From positions 3,359-67,358 of the forward strand of contig SVTJ01000011.1 in the NCBI GenBank assembly GCA_015063845.1: a stretch of 64,000 bases of DNA, in the 5' to 3' direction. This DNA is from Oscillospiraceae bacterium (GTDB taxonomy: Bacteria; Bacillota; Clostridia; Oscillospirales; CAG-272). Below are positions 25,439-33,436 of this stretch, piece by piece; the stretch's first letter is position 1; every line of letters begins with the position of its first letter. The notes beneath the pieces were generated by a model. That model saw only the letters and a list, made by a program, of their open reading frames with translations. It had not been told where the DNA came from and did no database searches. A program made the position numbers and the translations under genes.

Positions 25439-26002
25439 TTACAAGTCGTAATTGTCAGTAGTTTCGATTTTTGTCTGCTCATCTTCTTTATCTTTCCCGA
25501 ATATGAGTTTTCTTACCGAGATAATCTCGCCGTTCATATAAATCGAAAAATCACCCACGGGATTGTCAAACTCGGGATATACCTCATATGCCATATTAAA
25601 ATCTCTTGGAACATGCTTGCCCAAAATATAGGCATAGGCAAGCAGCTCTTTTCCTTTATCAGACGTCTTTAAATATGCCGTTGCCTTATTAATATCCTTT
25701 TTGGTACCATAACCTGTCAAATAGCAATATCCAAGATACAGCGGTTCGCTTGACTTTTGAATATTTGCAAATACGATCTTCTTTTTATTTAGAGAGATAC
25801 GCGGTGCGTTTGCCTCGCACAACATGTTTGACTCAATTACTTTTAAGGCAAGTTTCGCATCGGTAATCGTGTAATTGTAATCGTGTGTTGCAACATTTCT
25901 AAAAACGATATCTTTATCAAGATTGCCACTGCTAAGCATTTTACTTCTATCCGAATCGGATACGTCTTCGAACTTTATCAATTGGTTAAGATCATATTTC
26001 AT
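25439..26002 (-). CDS. Sel1-repeat protein
   Basis: About 187 residues. The middle has one to two Sel1-like repeats (PLYLGYCYLTGYGTKKDINK and LLAYAYILGKHVPRDFNMAY), helical hairpins that mediate protein contacts. The N- and C-terminal parts are not recognised. The ATG at 26002 follows GGAG by 7 bases; the track's start is an upstream TTG. It has a consensus sigma-A promoter and probably leads the CARF-like and sigma-like genes. Confidence 0.65.
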   Translation of the reverse strand: MKYDLNQLIKFEDVSDSDRSKMLSSGNLDKDIVFRNVATHDYNYTITDAKLALKVIESNMLCEANAPRISLNKKKIVFANIQKSSEPLYLGYCYLTGYGTKKDINKATAYLKTSDKGKELLAYAYILGKHVPRDFNMAYEVYPEFDNPVGDFSIYMNGEIISVRKLIFGKDKEDEQTKIETTDNYDL

Positions 26003-26036
26003 TTTCAATCTCCGTTATTGTATGTTATTTTCTTAA

Positions 26037-26065
26037 ATTGTATCATTAATTTTTATATTTGTCAA
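26037..26065 (-). promoter_or_regulatory. Sigma-A promoter inside island
   Basis: On the minus strand TTGACA (26065-26060), 17 bases, TACAAT (26042-26037), 35 bases before the Sel1 gene. It drives the CARF-like unit by housekeeping sigma, unlike the rest of the island. Confidence 0.85.
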
Positions 26066-26086
26066 TCATATAACACCCATTCAACA

Positions 26087-26926
26087 TCAAATTTTCACCC
26101 ACCTCTGTCCATCGTGTTTTATATATCCCTTTTCAGCGAGGGTGTCGATTATTTTTGCGGCGAGGGCGTAGCCAACGTTAAATTTGTGCTGTATCATGGA
26201 AGTGAATAGATATCCATTTTCATCTAGAAGCTTCAGTACATCTTCTTCGGAAAGTGTTGTATTTTTCTTTTGTGACTGAATAATTTTCATAGTTTTCTCC
26301 ATTTTCTTTCCCAGCCAAGTCTTGAAGAGTTCAAAGCTTGTTGGGGTGTGATTTGTTTTTAGGTGAATGTCGATATAAGCATGATCAAAAAGCCAAGCAG
26401 CGAGTTTATAAAAGATGTTTGTTGCTTTCTTGGGTGTATAGCTACCGCAACGGCGGCAGATTCGAGGCTTATGGATTTTTGATAGTCTTGCAACGCTTCC
26501 GCGGTGATGAGTTATATAAGCCGAGGAGCGTTTTGAAAGATATGTTTTCTTGAAATCCAAAGTCCGCGCGTGGTCATAGGTCGAGCGATAAACTCTCGGA
26601 TCATCTTTCAGGCAAGGACACTCGCCAGAAAGATGCAATATTGAGGTATCCTTTCCAAAATAGACGTATGCGTTATCGTGTGGCTGTGTGATCGGTTTGA
26701 TCTTGTAATAAAGTTTTTTGCGTTTTTTGTACTGTGCAGGTACGGAAGCAAGAAGTGTTTTCGATATTTCATATTTCGCGTCAAGACGGTAGAATTCTTC
26801 TGCCGCTTTTTTTGCTTCGTAATCGTTTCCGACGAGGTCGCTCACGCGGGAGTGGAGGAGAAACGGATCGGTGTGAGTATGCTTATCTGTTTTTAATGAA
26901 TGCTGCATTGCTTCTTTAAAATCCAT
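26087..26926 (-). CDS. Cys-motif protein with FtsK-gamma-like winged helix
   Basis: The 279 residues divide into an N-terminal helical segment starting MDFKEAMQHSLK (shared with the next gene upstream), a central domain with CPCL (about residue 97) and RICRRCGSYTPKK (about 145) that should form a metal or disulfide site, and a C-terminal winged helix (about 205-279: SMIQHKFNVGYALAAKIID) resembling the gamma domain of FtsK, which reads DNA sequences. The function is unknown; a DNA-contacting output for the kinase pathway is plausible. GGAGGAG lies just upstream of the ATG. Confidence 0.6.
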   Translation of the reverse strand: MDFKEAMQHSLKTDKHTHTDPFLLHSRVSDLVGNDYEAKKAAEEFYRLDAKYEISKTLLASVPAQYKKRKKLYYKIKPITQPHDNAYVYFGKDTSILHLSGECPCLKDDPRVYRSTYDHARTLDFKKTYLSKRSSAYITHHRGSVARLSKIHKPRICRRCGSYTPKKATNIFYKLAAWLFDHAYIDIHLKTNHTPTSFELFKTWLGKKMEKTMKIIQSQKKNTTLSEEDVLKLLDENGYLFTSMIQHKFNVGYALAAKIIDTLAEKGYIKHDGQRWVKI

Positions 26927-26940
26927 ATTCTCCTCCTTTT

Positions 26941-27762
26941 CTATAATTGCTTATACACTCTTTTGGGATTTCTGTATGACAGGATCGGCGTGAAGTCGCC
27001 GCACTTGGCACAGACGGGCGGCATATGATTTTGAGAAAGTGCGTAATTGTTTGTCGTATGTATTTGAAGATTGTTCACTCTCACGTAGTCCTTGTATCTC
27101 GCACGCTGGTAGGTTGCTTTATATATCGTTTGATTGAGTGATGGGCGAAGGCACGGACATTCGCTTGACACGTGAATAATGGGTGAGCCTTCGGCAAGAT
27201 AGACGTTAGCATTATCGGGAAGTGAGCGATAGACTGCGCCCGGTGGCAGTGGAGGGAGTGTGGGCTTAGGCGCGGGAGGCGGTGTGGGAATATAGCGAGG
27301 ATGCTTTACTCCCACGAATACCGCCTTCTTTTGCGGTCGCTGGGCTCTCATCTTTCTTCGCTTAGGTTTTGGCTTTGGCAGATCAAGTCCTTCAAGCTCG
27401 GGCTCGAACAAGTCCGCTTCGAGGGAGGTTAAAATTTGCTCGGTATCTTTCCGTTCCTTGTGCTTTTGACGGTAGTAGAACTCAAAGAGGGTATGTATCC
27501 ACTTTAGACATAGCTTTTCGGGAGCATCGGGTTGCTTCTTACATTTTTCAAGAAGTGTTCCTATCATTCTCGGCTCGGGATCTCGCTTCAATTCCGACAC
27601 AAGATGAAGCGTTTTATTGAAGTGCAGAAAGCAATCCTTTTGGGATTGCAAAAGCGGGTTGCAGCCTACCATATCGCACAGCGCGTTTTCAAAAAGTATC
27701 GGATCGTTCGCTTGTTCTCCGCAAATCTTCAACGCTTCCGTGAGCGCCTCTCTGAAATCCAT
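26941..27762 (-). CDS. Cys-motif protein, paralogue of downstream gene
   Basis: The 273-residue protein shares the N-terminal MDFREALTEALK, the SECPCL motif and the VCAKCGDFTP zinc-like motif with its downstream neighbour, but has a basic proline-rich linker (KPKPKRRKMRAQRP, then TPPPAPKPTLPPLPP) and no winged helix. The shared core suggests one domain family duplicated in tandem. No known fold is recognised. It starts 12 bases after the PP2C gene ends, in the same operon. Confidence 0.6.
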   Translation of the reverse strand: MDFREALTEALKICGEQANDPILFENALCDMVGCNPLLQSQKDCFLHFNKTLHLVSELKRDPEPRMIGTLLEKCKKQPDAPEKLCLKWIHTLFEFYYRQKHKERKDTEQILTSLEADLFEPELEGLDLPKPKPKRRKMRAQRPQKKAVFVGVKHPRYIPTPPPAPKPTLPPLPPGAVYRSLPDNANVYLAEGSPIIHVSSECPCLRPSLNQTIYKATYQRARYKDYVRVNNLQIHTTNNYALSQNHMPPVCAKCGDFTPILSYRNPKRVYKQL

Positions 27763-27774
27763 TTTATCGCCTCG

Positions 27775-28596
27775 CTATCTGTAAAATCTTGATCTTGTAC
27801 TACCTTTCAATATCATCGCCAATGACACATCGTCGCCGATGCCGCTACGCAAACCGAGGTCACATACAAAATTTTTGACCTCATTTGTTTTTCCGTCAAG
27901 CACGCGTCGGACGACGGGGCGTACAAAGGAACGCTTGAAATTCTCTGTGCTCTGGTACGGACCGAGTATGCCATCGGTGCATATGAGAACGCCGTCGAGC
28001 GTTCGCATATCGAAGATACGTGCGTTCATATGCTCAAAGGCTTTCTCACCGCAGAGCGAATAGGTCACGTTCGCCACGGGTTCGTCCTCGTCCTCGGGGA
28101 AGGCGGGGTAGAGCTCTCCGTTTTTGACGAGAAAGCAACCGCCGTCGCCAAGTCCAACGCAAATAAGACGATTGCCGAAAAGCATCGCACCGCTCAGCGT
28201 CGTTCCGTACGCCTTGGCGGGATTTTGCTTGATGGACTTGATCTGTGTATAGGTTAGGTGAGCCACCTCGCTTTTGCGGATAGGGTGCTCGGCTAGATCC
28301 TCGCGCACAAGCCGATTCCACTCGCAGAGGATGTTGAGCTTGAGATTATGCTCTATATCCTCTGCGGTGTATTTGCGAAATGAAAGCGACTCGGTAGCAA
28401 GCATAGCGCGGAGAATGGCGAGAGAGGCGAACTTGCTCCCCTTATGAGAGCGGATATATACCTCGCCACCGTGTCCGTCGCAGGCGGTGACGATGTTGCG
28501 CTCTCCGTCGGAGTAGGATGCGCTGAAGTCCTGACACGGCTTGCCCGACTTTATATGCGAGTAGCCTATGGATGTAACGTTAAATTGTTCTATCAT
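27775..28596 (-). CDS. PP2C-type protein phosphatase
   Basis: This is the phosphatase of the triad. PP2C motifs: SHIKSGKPCQDFS at the N-terminus, ACDGHGGEVY (metal Asp), SGAMLFGNRLICVGLGDGG, VLICTDGILGP and SGIGDDVSLA near residue 265 (metal Asp pair). It should remove phosphates placed by the kinase at 30107-31417. The ATG at 28596 overlaps the end region of the vWA gene; the track's start is 10 codons upstream and lies within that gene. Confidence 0.9.
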   Translation of the reverse strand: MIEQFNVTSIGYSHIKSGKPCQDFSASYSDGERNIVTACDGHGGEVYIRSHKGSKFASLAILRAMLATESLSFRKYTAEDIEHNLKLNILCEWNRLVREDLAEHPIRKSEVAHLTYTQIKSIKQNPAKAYGTTLSGAMLFGNRLICVGLGDGGCFLVKNGELYPAFPEDEDEPVANVTYSLCGEKAFEHMNARIFDMRTLDGVLICTDGILGPYQSTENFKRSFVRPVVRRVLDGKTNEVKNFVCDLGLRSGIGDDVSLAMILKGSTRSRFYR

Positions 28597-28597
28597 A

Positions 28598-29350
28598 TCA
28601 CCACTCCCAATCGTCGATCTCGTCAAGGGTAACTTTTACCTGTTGCTTGACTATTATGTGTGCGCGCTGCTTGGATGCTTGCTTTCCGCCCCTCATCATC
28701 TGTGCCTTTGACGTGTTATTAGTCCTCACCGCCGAGCTTTGAGACTTGACCTTCGAGGCGGTCAGCACGATGACTTGGATTATCTTTGCGAGCGTAGACG
28801 CATCAAGGCATTTGATGACGCAATCCTTGTCGTCGGTAAACTCAGTCAGTACCTGCATAGTCCTTTCATCATCCAAAGCAATGGCAATGCCGTATCTGAG
28901 AGAAGCGCGAAACCACGGCAGCTTTTTGAGTTCCTTTAGTTGACTTTCAGTCGGTTTTGTGGGATGCCCGTCTGTAAGCAGAAGAACGATGGGCGCGATA
29001 CCGCCGAAATCGGGCATCATACCGCCGTTTGACTCTTTATGCAGAACGGGTGCAAGTTCTTCATAGGCACAGTGGAGATTTGAGTATCCGATGGCTTTGA
29101 GCTTGGGTGGCATCATATCGTTTACATTTACGCCCTTGTATCCGTCGAGAAATTCAGCACGGTTAGCAAAGGTCATAATGGAGAGGTAAAAATCCACGTT
29201 TGTGTTCTCGCTTTGCAGGTCAATAAGGTATTTGTGGATGTCGGCGATCGCCGTGTTGACCTGTCCGATCCTTTCGCCCTGCATAGAGCGAGAGGTATCG
29301 ACGATGAGTATGACGTGGAGCTTTTGCTTGGCGATGCCGTCTGCGGTCAT
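28598..29350 (-). CDS. von Willebrand A domain protein, TerY-like (copy 2)
   Basis: The vWA domain begins HVILIVDTSRSMQG, with the MIDAS motif DxSxS (DTSRS) and the later threonine/aspartate region (LLLTDGHPTKP), so it should bind a divalent metal and a partner protein. The C-terminus is basic and ends DDWEW, echoed by DVEW in the other copy. The ORF track starts at 29398, inside the upstream gene; ATG 29350 aligns with its paralogue and lies 19 bases after that gene's stop. Confidence 0.85.
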   Translation of the reverse strand: MTADGIAKQKLHVILIVDTSRSMQGERIGQVNTAIADIHKYLIDLQSENTNVDFYLSIMTFANRAEFLDGYKGVNVNDMMPPKLKAIGYSNLHCAYEELAPVLHKESNGGMMPDFGGIAPIVLLLTDGHPTKPTESQLKELKKLPWFRASLRYGIAIALDDERTMQVLTEFTDDKDCVIKCLDASTLAKIIQVIVLTASKVKSQSSAVRTNNTSKAQMMRGGKQASKQRAHIIVKQQVKVTLDEIDDWEW

Positions 29351-29369
29351 AGCCGCAAGCACCTTGCTA

Positions 29370-30107
29370 TCACCACTCAACGTCAGCCACCTCCTCAAGA
29401 TTCTTCGCTATCTCTTCCTGTGCTATTTGATTGTTGTTGCCTACACCACTGCCGATAGATGCAGAACTTGACTTGACCTTCGATGCCGTGATTGCGATGA
29501 CCTTGATGACACGGCGCAGTGCCTCGGCGGAATAGACGGTAAGTACAGTTTCGGGATTGCCCGTGAACTTTGTCAACACGTCTCTCGCTTCATCTGTGTT
29601 GACCTGAATGGCGATGGCGTATTTCAGCGCTACCTTGAACCAACCCTTTTTCTTTAGGTCGGAGAGGTGGTTTTCCCAATCATAGCTTGTGGGCATACCG
29701 TCGGTCATAAATATGATGATGGGCGCGACGCCGCCAAGATCGGGCATCTTGCCGCCGTTCTCTCGCTTGCAGAGGAAACGCGAAAGCTCGTCGCAGGCGG
29801 CGGAGAGGTTGGTTGCTCCTTCTGTGCCGATGTCGTGCCACTTGAATTCCTCAATGGTCTTGGGTTCGGGATAGATCCACTTGGCGTCGTCCGAAAAGGT
29901 CATTGCCGAGATCTTGATGGTAGCGTCGCCCGTGTCATCCTGAATGTCGGGCATAATGCTCATGATGTCGCGGATAGCATTGTTGACCGCTCCGATCTTC
30001 TCGCCCTGCATACTGCCTGAATTGTCGATGACAAATATGACGTTGAGTTCCTGTCTGGCGATCCCCTCGCCAAGGTCAAATCTTTCGTTCATTCTTTCAG
30101 TGCTCAT
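29370..30107 (-). CDS. von Willebrand A domain protein, TerY-like (copy 1)
   Basis: The 245-residue protein has the MIDAS motif in VIDNSGSMQGEKIG (residues 27-40), an aspartate/threonine loop FMTDGMPTSYDW and the final DVEW. It resembles TerY, the vWA member of the TerY-phosphorylation triad in which vWA, PP2C phosphatase and kinase genes are adjacent. It is likely a scaffold or substrate of the kinase. The kinase stop and this start overlap (TAATG), which indicates coupled translation. Confidence 0.88.
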   Translation of the reverse strand: MSTERMNERFDLGEGIARQELNVIFVIDNSGSMQGEKIGAVNNAIRDIMSIMPDIQDDTGDATIKISAMTFSDDAKWIYPEPKTIEEFKWHDIGTEGATNLSAACDELSRFLCKRENGGKMPDLGGVAPIIIFMTDGMPTSYDWENHLSDLKKKGWFKVALKYAIAIQVNTDEARDVLTKFTGNPETVLTVYSAEALRRVIKVIAITASKVKSSSASIGSGVGNNNQIAQEEIAKNLEEVADVEW

Positions 30108-31417
30108 TATTTTATTTCTCCTATCGTATTTTCATTAAATTTGATTTTGAGTCCTTTGACGATCGGTATCACTCCGCCTGCGGCGACCGTCTTTTCGTTA
30201 CCGTTTGCGTCCTTGATGAGAATATCTCCGCCGACTCTGACGCGAAGTCCCCACAGAGCGGGATTTTTCTTGTTGGCGATGACCTCGCCCACCACTTCGT
30301 TGTAAGAAGAGGAATATTTGTCGAGATGATGACTATAAAGCTTTTTGCCGGGTTCAAGTACGATGCGGTTCTTGCCAACCTGCAACACGCAGTATTCACC
30401 TTGGTTCTTTGTCTTGCAGAGCGGACAGGTATCCAGCGTGCTTCGCTCGGAAAGTCCATAAGCGTATTGATATCCGCAAGAGCAAGATATTAGCTCGTCG
30501 CGGTAGCGAGTGAGCAAGCGCAGCCATTCAAGCTCGGTGGTGCGCTCGTTCTCTCTGTCAGAAAGTCCGTCCACAAAGGTGCGATGAAAAGCTTCCTTGA
30601 TGTAGATCGGCATCAGAGGCCAACGGCGAAGCACACCCGCGTGATAGCCGCGAATGGGGCGGTTGGATTTGTCGGTCTTGTGGTAGATGAATACGGGCTT
30701 CTCTCCGTACATCTCGTACTCTGCTTGTTCGTCCATAATGGGGTAATCCTTAAGTCGCTCACCCTCATAAGGATTGCCGAGGCAGAGTGCCATAAAGAGA
30801 ATGACGGCAAGAGAGAAGCGGTCGGAGTGGACGTCGGGCATCTGTCGCTCTTTCGTACGAGGATCGACGTCTCCGCGGACGATCTCGGGCGCCATATAGC
30901 GCATCTTGCCTAAGATTCCGAGATTCTTTTTGTCGGCGGTTACGTTGTCATTGTCACAAATGAGCAAGTCGCCCGTCTCTGTGTCAAGGAAGAAGCTACC
31001 GTCGTTAAGGTCTTGGTAGGAATATCCTTTCTCGTGGAGCTTCTTGAAGGATAGGCAAAGCTCGATACACCACCGCAAAAGCGTTGCTTGGTCGCGACAC
31101 TTGTTCTTGCCCGTGAGGTAGGACACAAAGGACACATAGTTCTTCGGTCGCAGATCCATCACGTAGCCGAAGCTGTCCTCTGTCTGCACGAGAGTGCGAG
31201 GCCATAGAAAAGTTTGCGATGGACTTCCTTTCTCAATGTTGTTTCGCAGGTTGTAGCAAAAGTCGGGATCGGGTATATCTTTGTACACTTTAAGCGCATA
31301 TGTATGATCCTCGCACTCGGCAAGATAGACCTCACCCTGTCCGCCCTCGCCGAGAAGGTCAAGAATGCGGTATTCCTTGCCTCCCGACGACACGATCTGA
31401 TTTTTCTTGAATTTCAT
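30107..31417 (-). CDS. Serine/threonine-type kinase with zinc ribbon and FHA-like tail
   Basis: Kinase domain: glycine loop LGEGGQGEV (22-30), lysine in YALKVYK (K43), catalytic loop YQDLND (about 134-139) where His-Arg of HRD is missing, metal-binding CDNDN (154-158) in place of DFG, and MAPE. It is followed by a zinc ribbon (CSCGYQYAYG...CPLC, about 320-345) and a C-terminal all-beta segment with LEPGKKLYSHHL resembling an FHA-like module. This is the kinase of a TerY-P-like triad. Activity may be weak, given the altered loops. It lies directly before the vWA genes. Confidence 0.85.
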   Translation of the reverse strand: MKFKKNQIVSSGGKEYRILDLLGEGGQGEVYLAECEDHTYALKVYKDIPDPDFCYNLRNNIEKGSPSQTFLWPRTLVQTEDSFGYVMDLRPKNYVSFVSYLTGKNKCRDQATLLRWCIELCLSFKKLHEKGYSYQDLNDGSFFLDTETGDLLICDNDNVTADKKNLGILGKMRYMAPEIVRGDVDPRTKERQMPDVHSDRFSLAVILFMALCLGNPYEGERLKDYPIMDEQAEYEMYGEKPVFIYHKTDKSNRPIRGYHAGVLRRWPLMPIYIKEAFHRTFVDGLSDRENERTTELEWLRLLTRYRDELISCSCGYQYAYGLSERSTLDTCPLCKTKNQGEYCVLQVGKNRIVLEPGKKLYSHHLDKYSSSYNEVVGEVIANKKNPALWGLRVRVGGDILIKDANGNEKTVAAGGVIPIVKGLKIKFNENTIGEIK

Positions 31418-31426
31418 AACGCCTCC

Positions 31427-31990
31427 TTATTCATAAATTACGATGCGATCCTTCGTCATCGTGTTCATTATAACAACGGGGAAGTGCTTGGTGCGGCGCA
31501 TTTTCTCAAGTGTGCGGAAGGTCTGGGCAATGCGCTCTACGGGCGGCAGATCCTTATAATACATCATCGCACCGTAAGCGGTATCATCACCGTTTCCGCA
31601 AACATCAAAATCCTCTATCTCACAGCAAGTAAACGAGGGACGGATCACGAATGCCTTTTTTTCCTTTGCTATCACAAGTGTCTGCCAGCTTTCTTTTCCG
31701 TCCATCATATCGCATTCTTCAAATATCTGCTTGAGCTTGGGAACTGTATTTAAGATCAGATTTTGTTGTGTCAGCGGATCAGAGAGCCCCAGCTGCTTAT
31801 GATAGCGGATACGGTCAACATCTATTCCACGGGGGTGTACGGATGACATAAGACAGTTCTGTACGTTTGTAACGTGCCAGAGATTTAGGTTATCCTCGTG
31901 GATCAGATCATCGTTGTGTGCATTGATCATAACCCCGGCAGCTCCAACTGCCAACCATACTGATTTTTTGTCCTTTATTGTTATTATCAT
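31427..31990 (-). CDS. Inactive-looking HslV/proteasome-fold paralogue
   Basis: The protein aligns with its upstream neighbour over its length: for example ILNTVPKLKQIFEECD against VQNIIPKLFQLYREND, and the opening IITIKDKKSVWLAVGAAG against SVVIAIKKNDRIYMAADT. The catalytic positions do not match: residue 1 is Ile and residue 17 is Ala rather than Asp. It is therefore probably a non-catalytic partner of the active subunit. The fold assignment is by alignment only. Confidence 0.5.
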   Translation of the reverse strand: MIITIKDKKSVWLAVGAAGVMINAHNDDLIHEDNLNLWHVTNVQNCLMSSVHPRGIDVDRIRYHKQLGLSDPLTQQNLILNTVPKLKQIFEECDMMDGKESWQTLVIAKEKKAFVIRPSFTCCEIEDFDVCGNGDDTAYGAMMYYKDLPPVERIAQTFRTLEKMRRTKHFPVVIMNTMTKDRIVIYE

Positions 31991-32001
31991 AGTTTTTCTC
32001 C

Positions 32002-32598
32002 TTACTCTGCAATTTTGTATTTAAGGTCAACAGAATCGATAAGATAATACGGTCCGCTGACAGACATCGCACGCGAGGCAGAGATACGAAGCATATCTGT
32101 CAGGCGTTCTTCGATGTCCTGCTTGTCCCGAATATCCGCCGCATCCAACTCACAAAGTCCGGCGTGTGTCATGGATCCGCCCGAACCGATTTCGGCAAAG
32201 TGATCGTGAACTGTTACGTCGAAAACACTGTCGATCTGAAACAGCTTATCTTTGTATGCGAGCAGATAACTCTCCTCCATCTTTGCAGGCACATCGTCTT
32301 CCTTCACTCGCATATCATTCTCACGATAGAGCTGAAAGAGCTTGGGGATGATATTCTGAACGATGTACTTCTTGGTCATTTCATCGTCCTTGGGAACAGT
32401 AAAAATTTCTGGATGCGCGCAAACGATCTGGCTGTTATGTAATGTGCCTACGTGTCCCAAAAGGATTCCGTTTTCAAATCGCGTGATCTTGCGACTTTTT
32501 TCCCCTAAATAGGTCTTCTTTATATCTCCGCAGGAGGTCTGCGTGTCCGCCGCCATATAGATACGGTCATTTTTCTTGATTGCGATTACTACACTCAT
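32002..32598 (-). CDS. HslV/proteasome-beta-like Ntn hydrolase with Ser1
   Basis: After removal of Met the protein starts SVVIAIKKNDRIYMAADTQTS, closely resembling the start of HslV (TTIVSVRRNG...GDGQ). Counting from Ser1, Asp17 and Lys33 fall exactly at the HslV catalytic positions, and NGILLGHVGT matches the glycine-rich strand. Ser replaces Thr as nucleophile. The 198 residues are similar to HslV (about 175) with a C-terminal extension. No HslU or AAA+ unfoldase is nearby, so a self-compartmentalised protease or amidase linked to the kinase triad is inferred. Confidence 0.6.
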   Translation of the reverse strand: MSVVIAIKKNDRIYMAADTQTSCGDIKKTYLGEKSRKITRFENGILLGHVGTLHNSQIVCAHPEIFTVPKDDEMTKKYIVQNIIPKLFQLYRENDMRVKEDDVPAKMEESYLLAYKDKLFQIDSVFDVTVHDHFAEIGSGGSMTHAGLCELDAADIRDKQDIEERLTDMLRISASRAMSVSGPYYLIDSVDLKYKIAE

Positions 32599-32639
32599 AG
32601 TAAGTTCTCCTTTGTCTTATTGTTTGTGATGCGATAACC

Positions 32640-32738
32640 TTATCTTCTGTAGTAGGATCTTTGTCTTGCAGCATCGCTGCTGGTTCCCCAACTCGATCTA
32701 CCGCCGAAGCAAGAAATTAATTTAGACAACAAATACAT
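32640..32738 (-). CDS. 32-residue basic small protein
   Basis: The ATG at 32738 follows AAAGGAG by 8 bases and opens MYLLSKLISCFGGRSSWGTS, ending RQRSYYRR. The C-terminal YYRR resembles the YYR end of the next gene upstream. It lies in the operon between a membrane protein and the HslV-like gene. Being so short, it could also be a leader. Confidence 0.4.
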   Translation of the reverse strand: MYLLSKLISCFGGRSSWGTSSDAARQRSYYRR

Positions 32739-32755
32739 ATTATAACTCCTTTCAA

Positions 32756-33028
32756 TTATCTGTAATATCTGTTTTTTCGGTTTCTTCTGTATGCGAAAAA
32801 GTTGCTGTGGCTGTTTTTGAAGGATATTATTCCGCTTATGACAGCGCCAAGCAGTATCAATGCTGCTATCAGTATCATGAGCCAGGTGCGTTCGAAATCG
32901 AACATGTACCAGATCCAAAGGTAGCTGAATGCCAGAGAGAAGAAAAAGCAAAAGATACTAAAGAATATATTTCTTATGGGGTGTTCGGGGTGCTGTTGTT
33001 CTTTGCTTATGTTGATGTTGTGTGTCAT
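32756..33028 (-). CDS. Small two-helix membrane protein
   Basis: The 90 residues have two hydrophobic helices (IFFSIFCFFFSLAFSYLWIW and WLMILIAALILLGAVISGII) and a basic C-tail (YRRNRKNRYYR), so the tail is cytosolic. AGGAGG lies 5 bases before the ATG and the stop of the DUF1294 gene overlaps it closely. The family is not recognised. Confidence 0.6.
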   Translation of the reverse strand: MTHNINISKEQQHPEHPIRNIFFSIFCFFFSLAFSYLWIWYMFDFERTWLMILIAALILLGAVISGIISFKNSHSNFFAYRRNRKNRYYR

Positions 33029-33029
33029 G

Positions 33030-33332
33030 TTAGCCTCCTATAAGCTCGTTTGCGAGCAGCATTATGAATGTGATGAGATTTAGTATAAGGGAAGAGTAGA
33101 TAACAAAGCGGAAATGCTTTTTTTTGTTTCCTGCCTTGTGACGCTGTACCTTCATCGTTATCCAAGCTCCAAGCCCACCTCCGAGTGCGGCAAGTGTCAG
33201 TAATATGTATTCGGGAAGCCGCGGACGGTGGAACTTTTCCCATTGTCCGACAGCTACTGCAAAATCGTAGCTGTAGACGATGGACGTTATGAAGGTCATG
33301 GAAAGAATGGTAATAATGAACGCTGTTAACAT
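33030..33332 (-). CDS. DUF1294 family membrane protein
   Basis: The 100-residue protein fits DUF1294: a first helix, YDFAVAVGQW, RLPEYILLTLAALGGGLGAW and MKVQRHKAG, with a final helix. Such proteins are small membrane proteins of unknown role. It is the first gene after the promoter motif at 33376 and heads the TerY-P-like operon. The ATG follows AAAGGAAT at about 11 bases. Confidence 0.75.
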   Translation of the reverse strand: MLTAFIITILSMTFITSIVYSYDFAVAVGQWEKFHRPRLPEYILLTLAALGGGLGAWITMKVQRHKAGNKKKHFRFVIYSSLILNLITFIMLLANELIGG

Positions 33333-33375
33333 AGGTTTGTATTCCTTTCTTTTAGTGTGGGATCATCTCCCTATC

Positions 33376-33407
33376 TATATATTGATTCGAAAATCTCAAA
33401 ACTTAAC
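33376..33407 (-). promoter_or_regulatory. Island promoter motif, copy 1
   Basis: On the minus strand GTTAAGTTTT, exactly 13 bases, CAATATATA. The same layout occurs at 36163 and 36380. It lies 44 bases upstream of the DUF1294 gene and would drive the operon containing the HslV-like, kinase, vWA and PP2C genes. Confidence 0.75.
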
Positions 33408-33436
33408 ATTTTTAATGAAACTTTTTTGAAATATTT

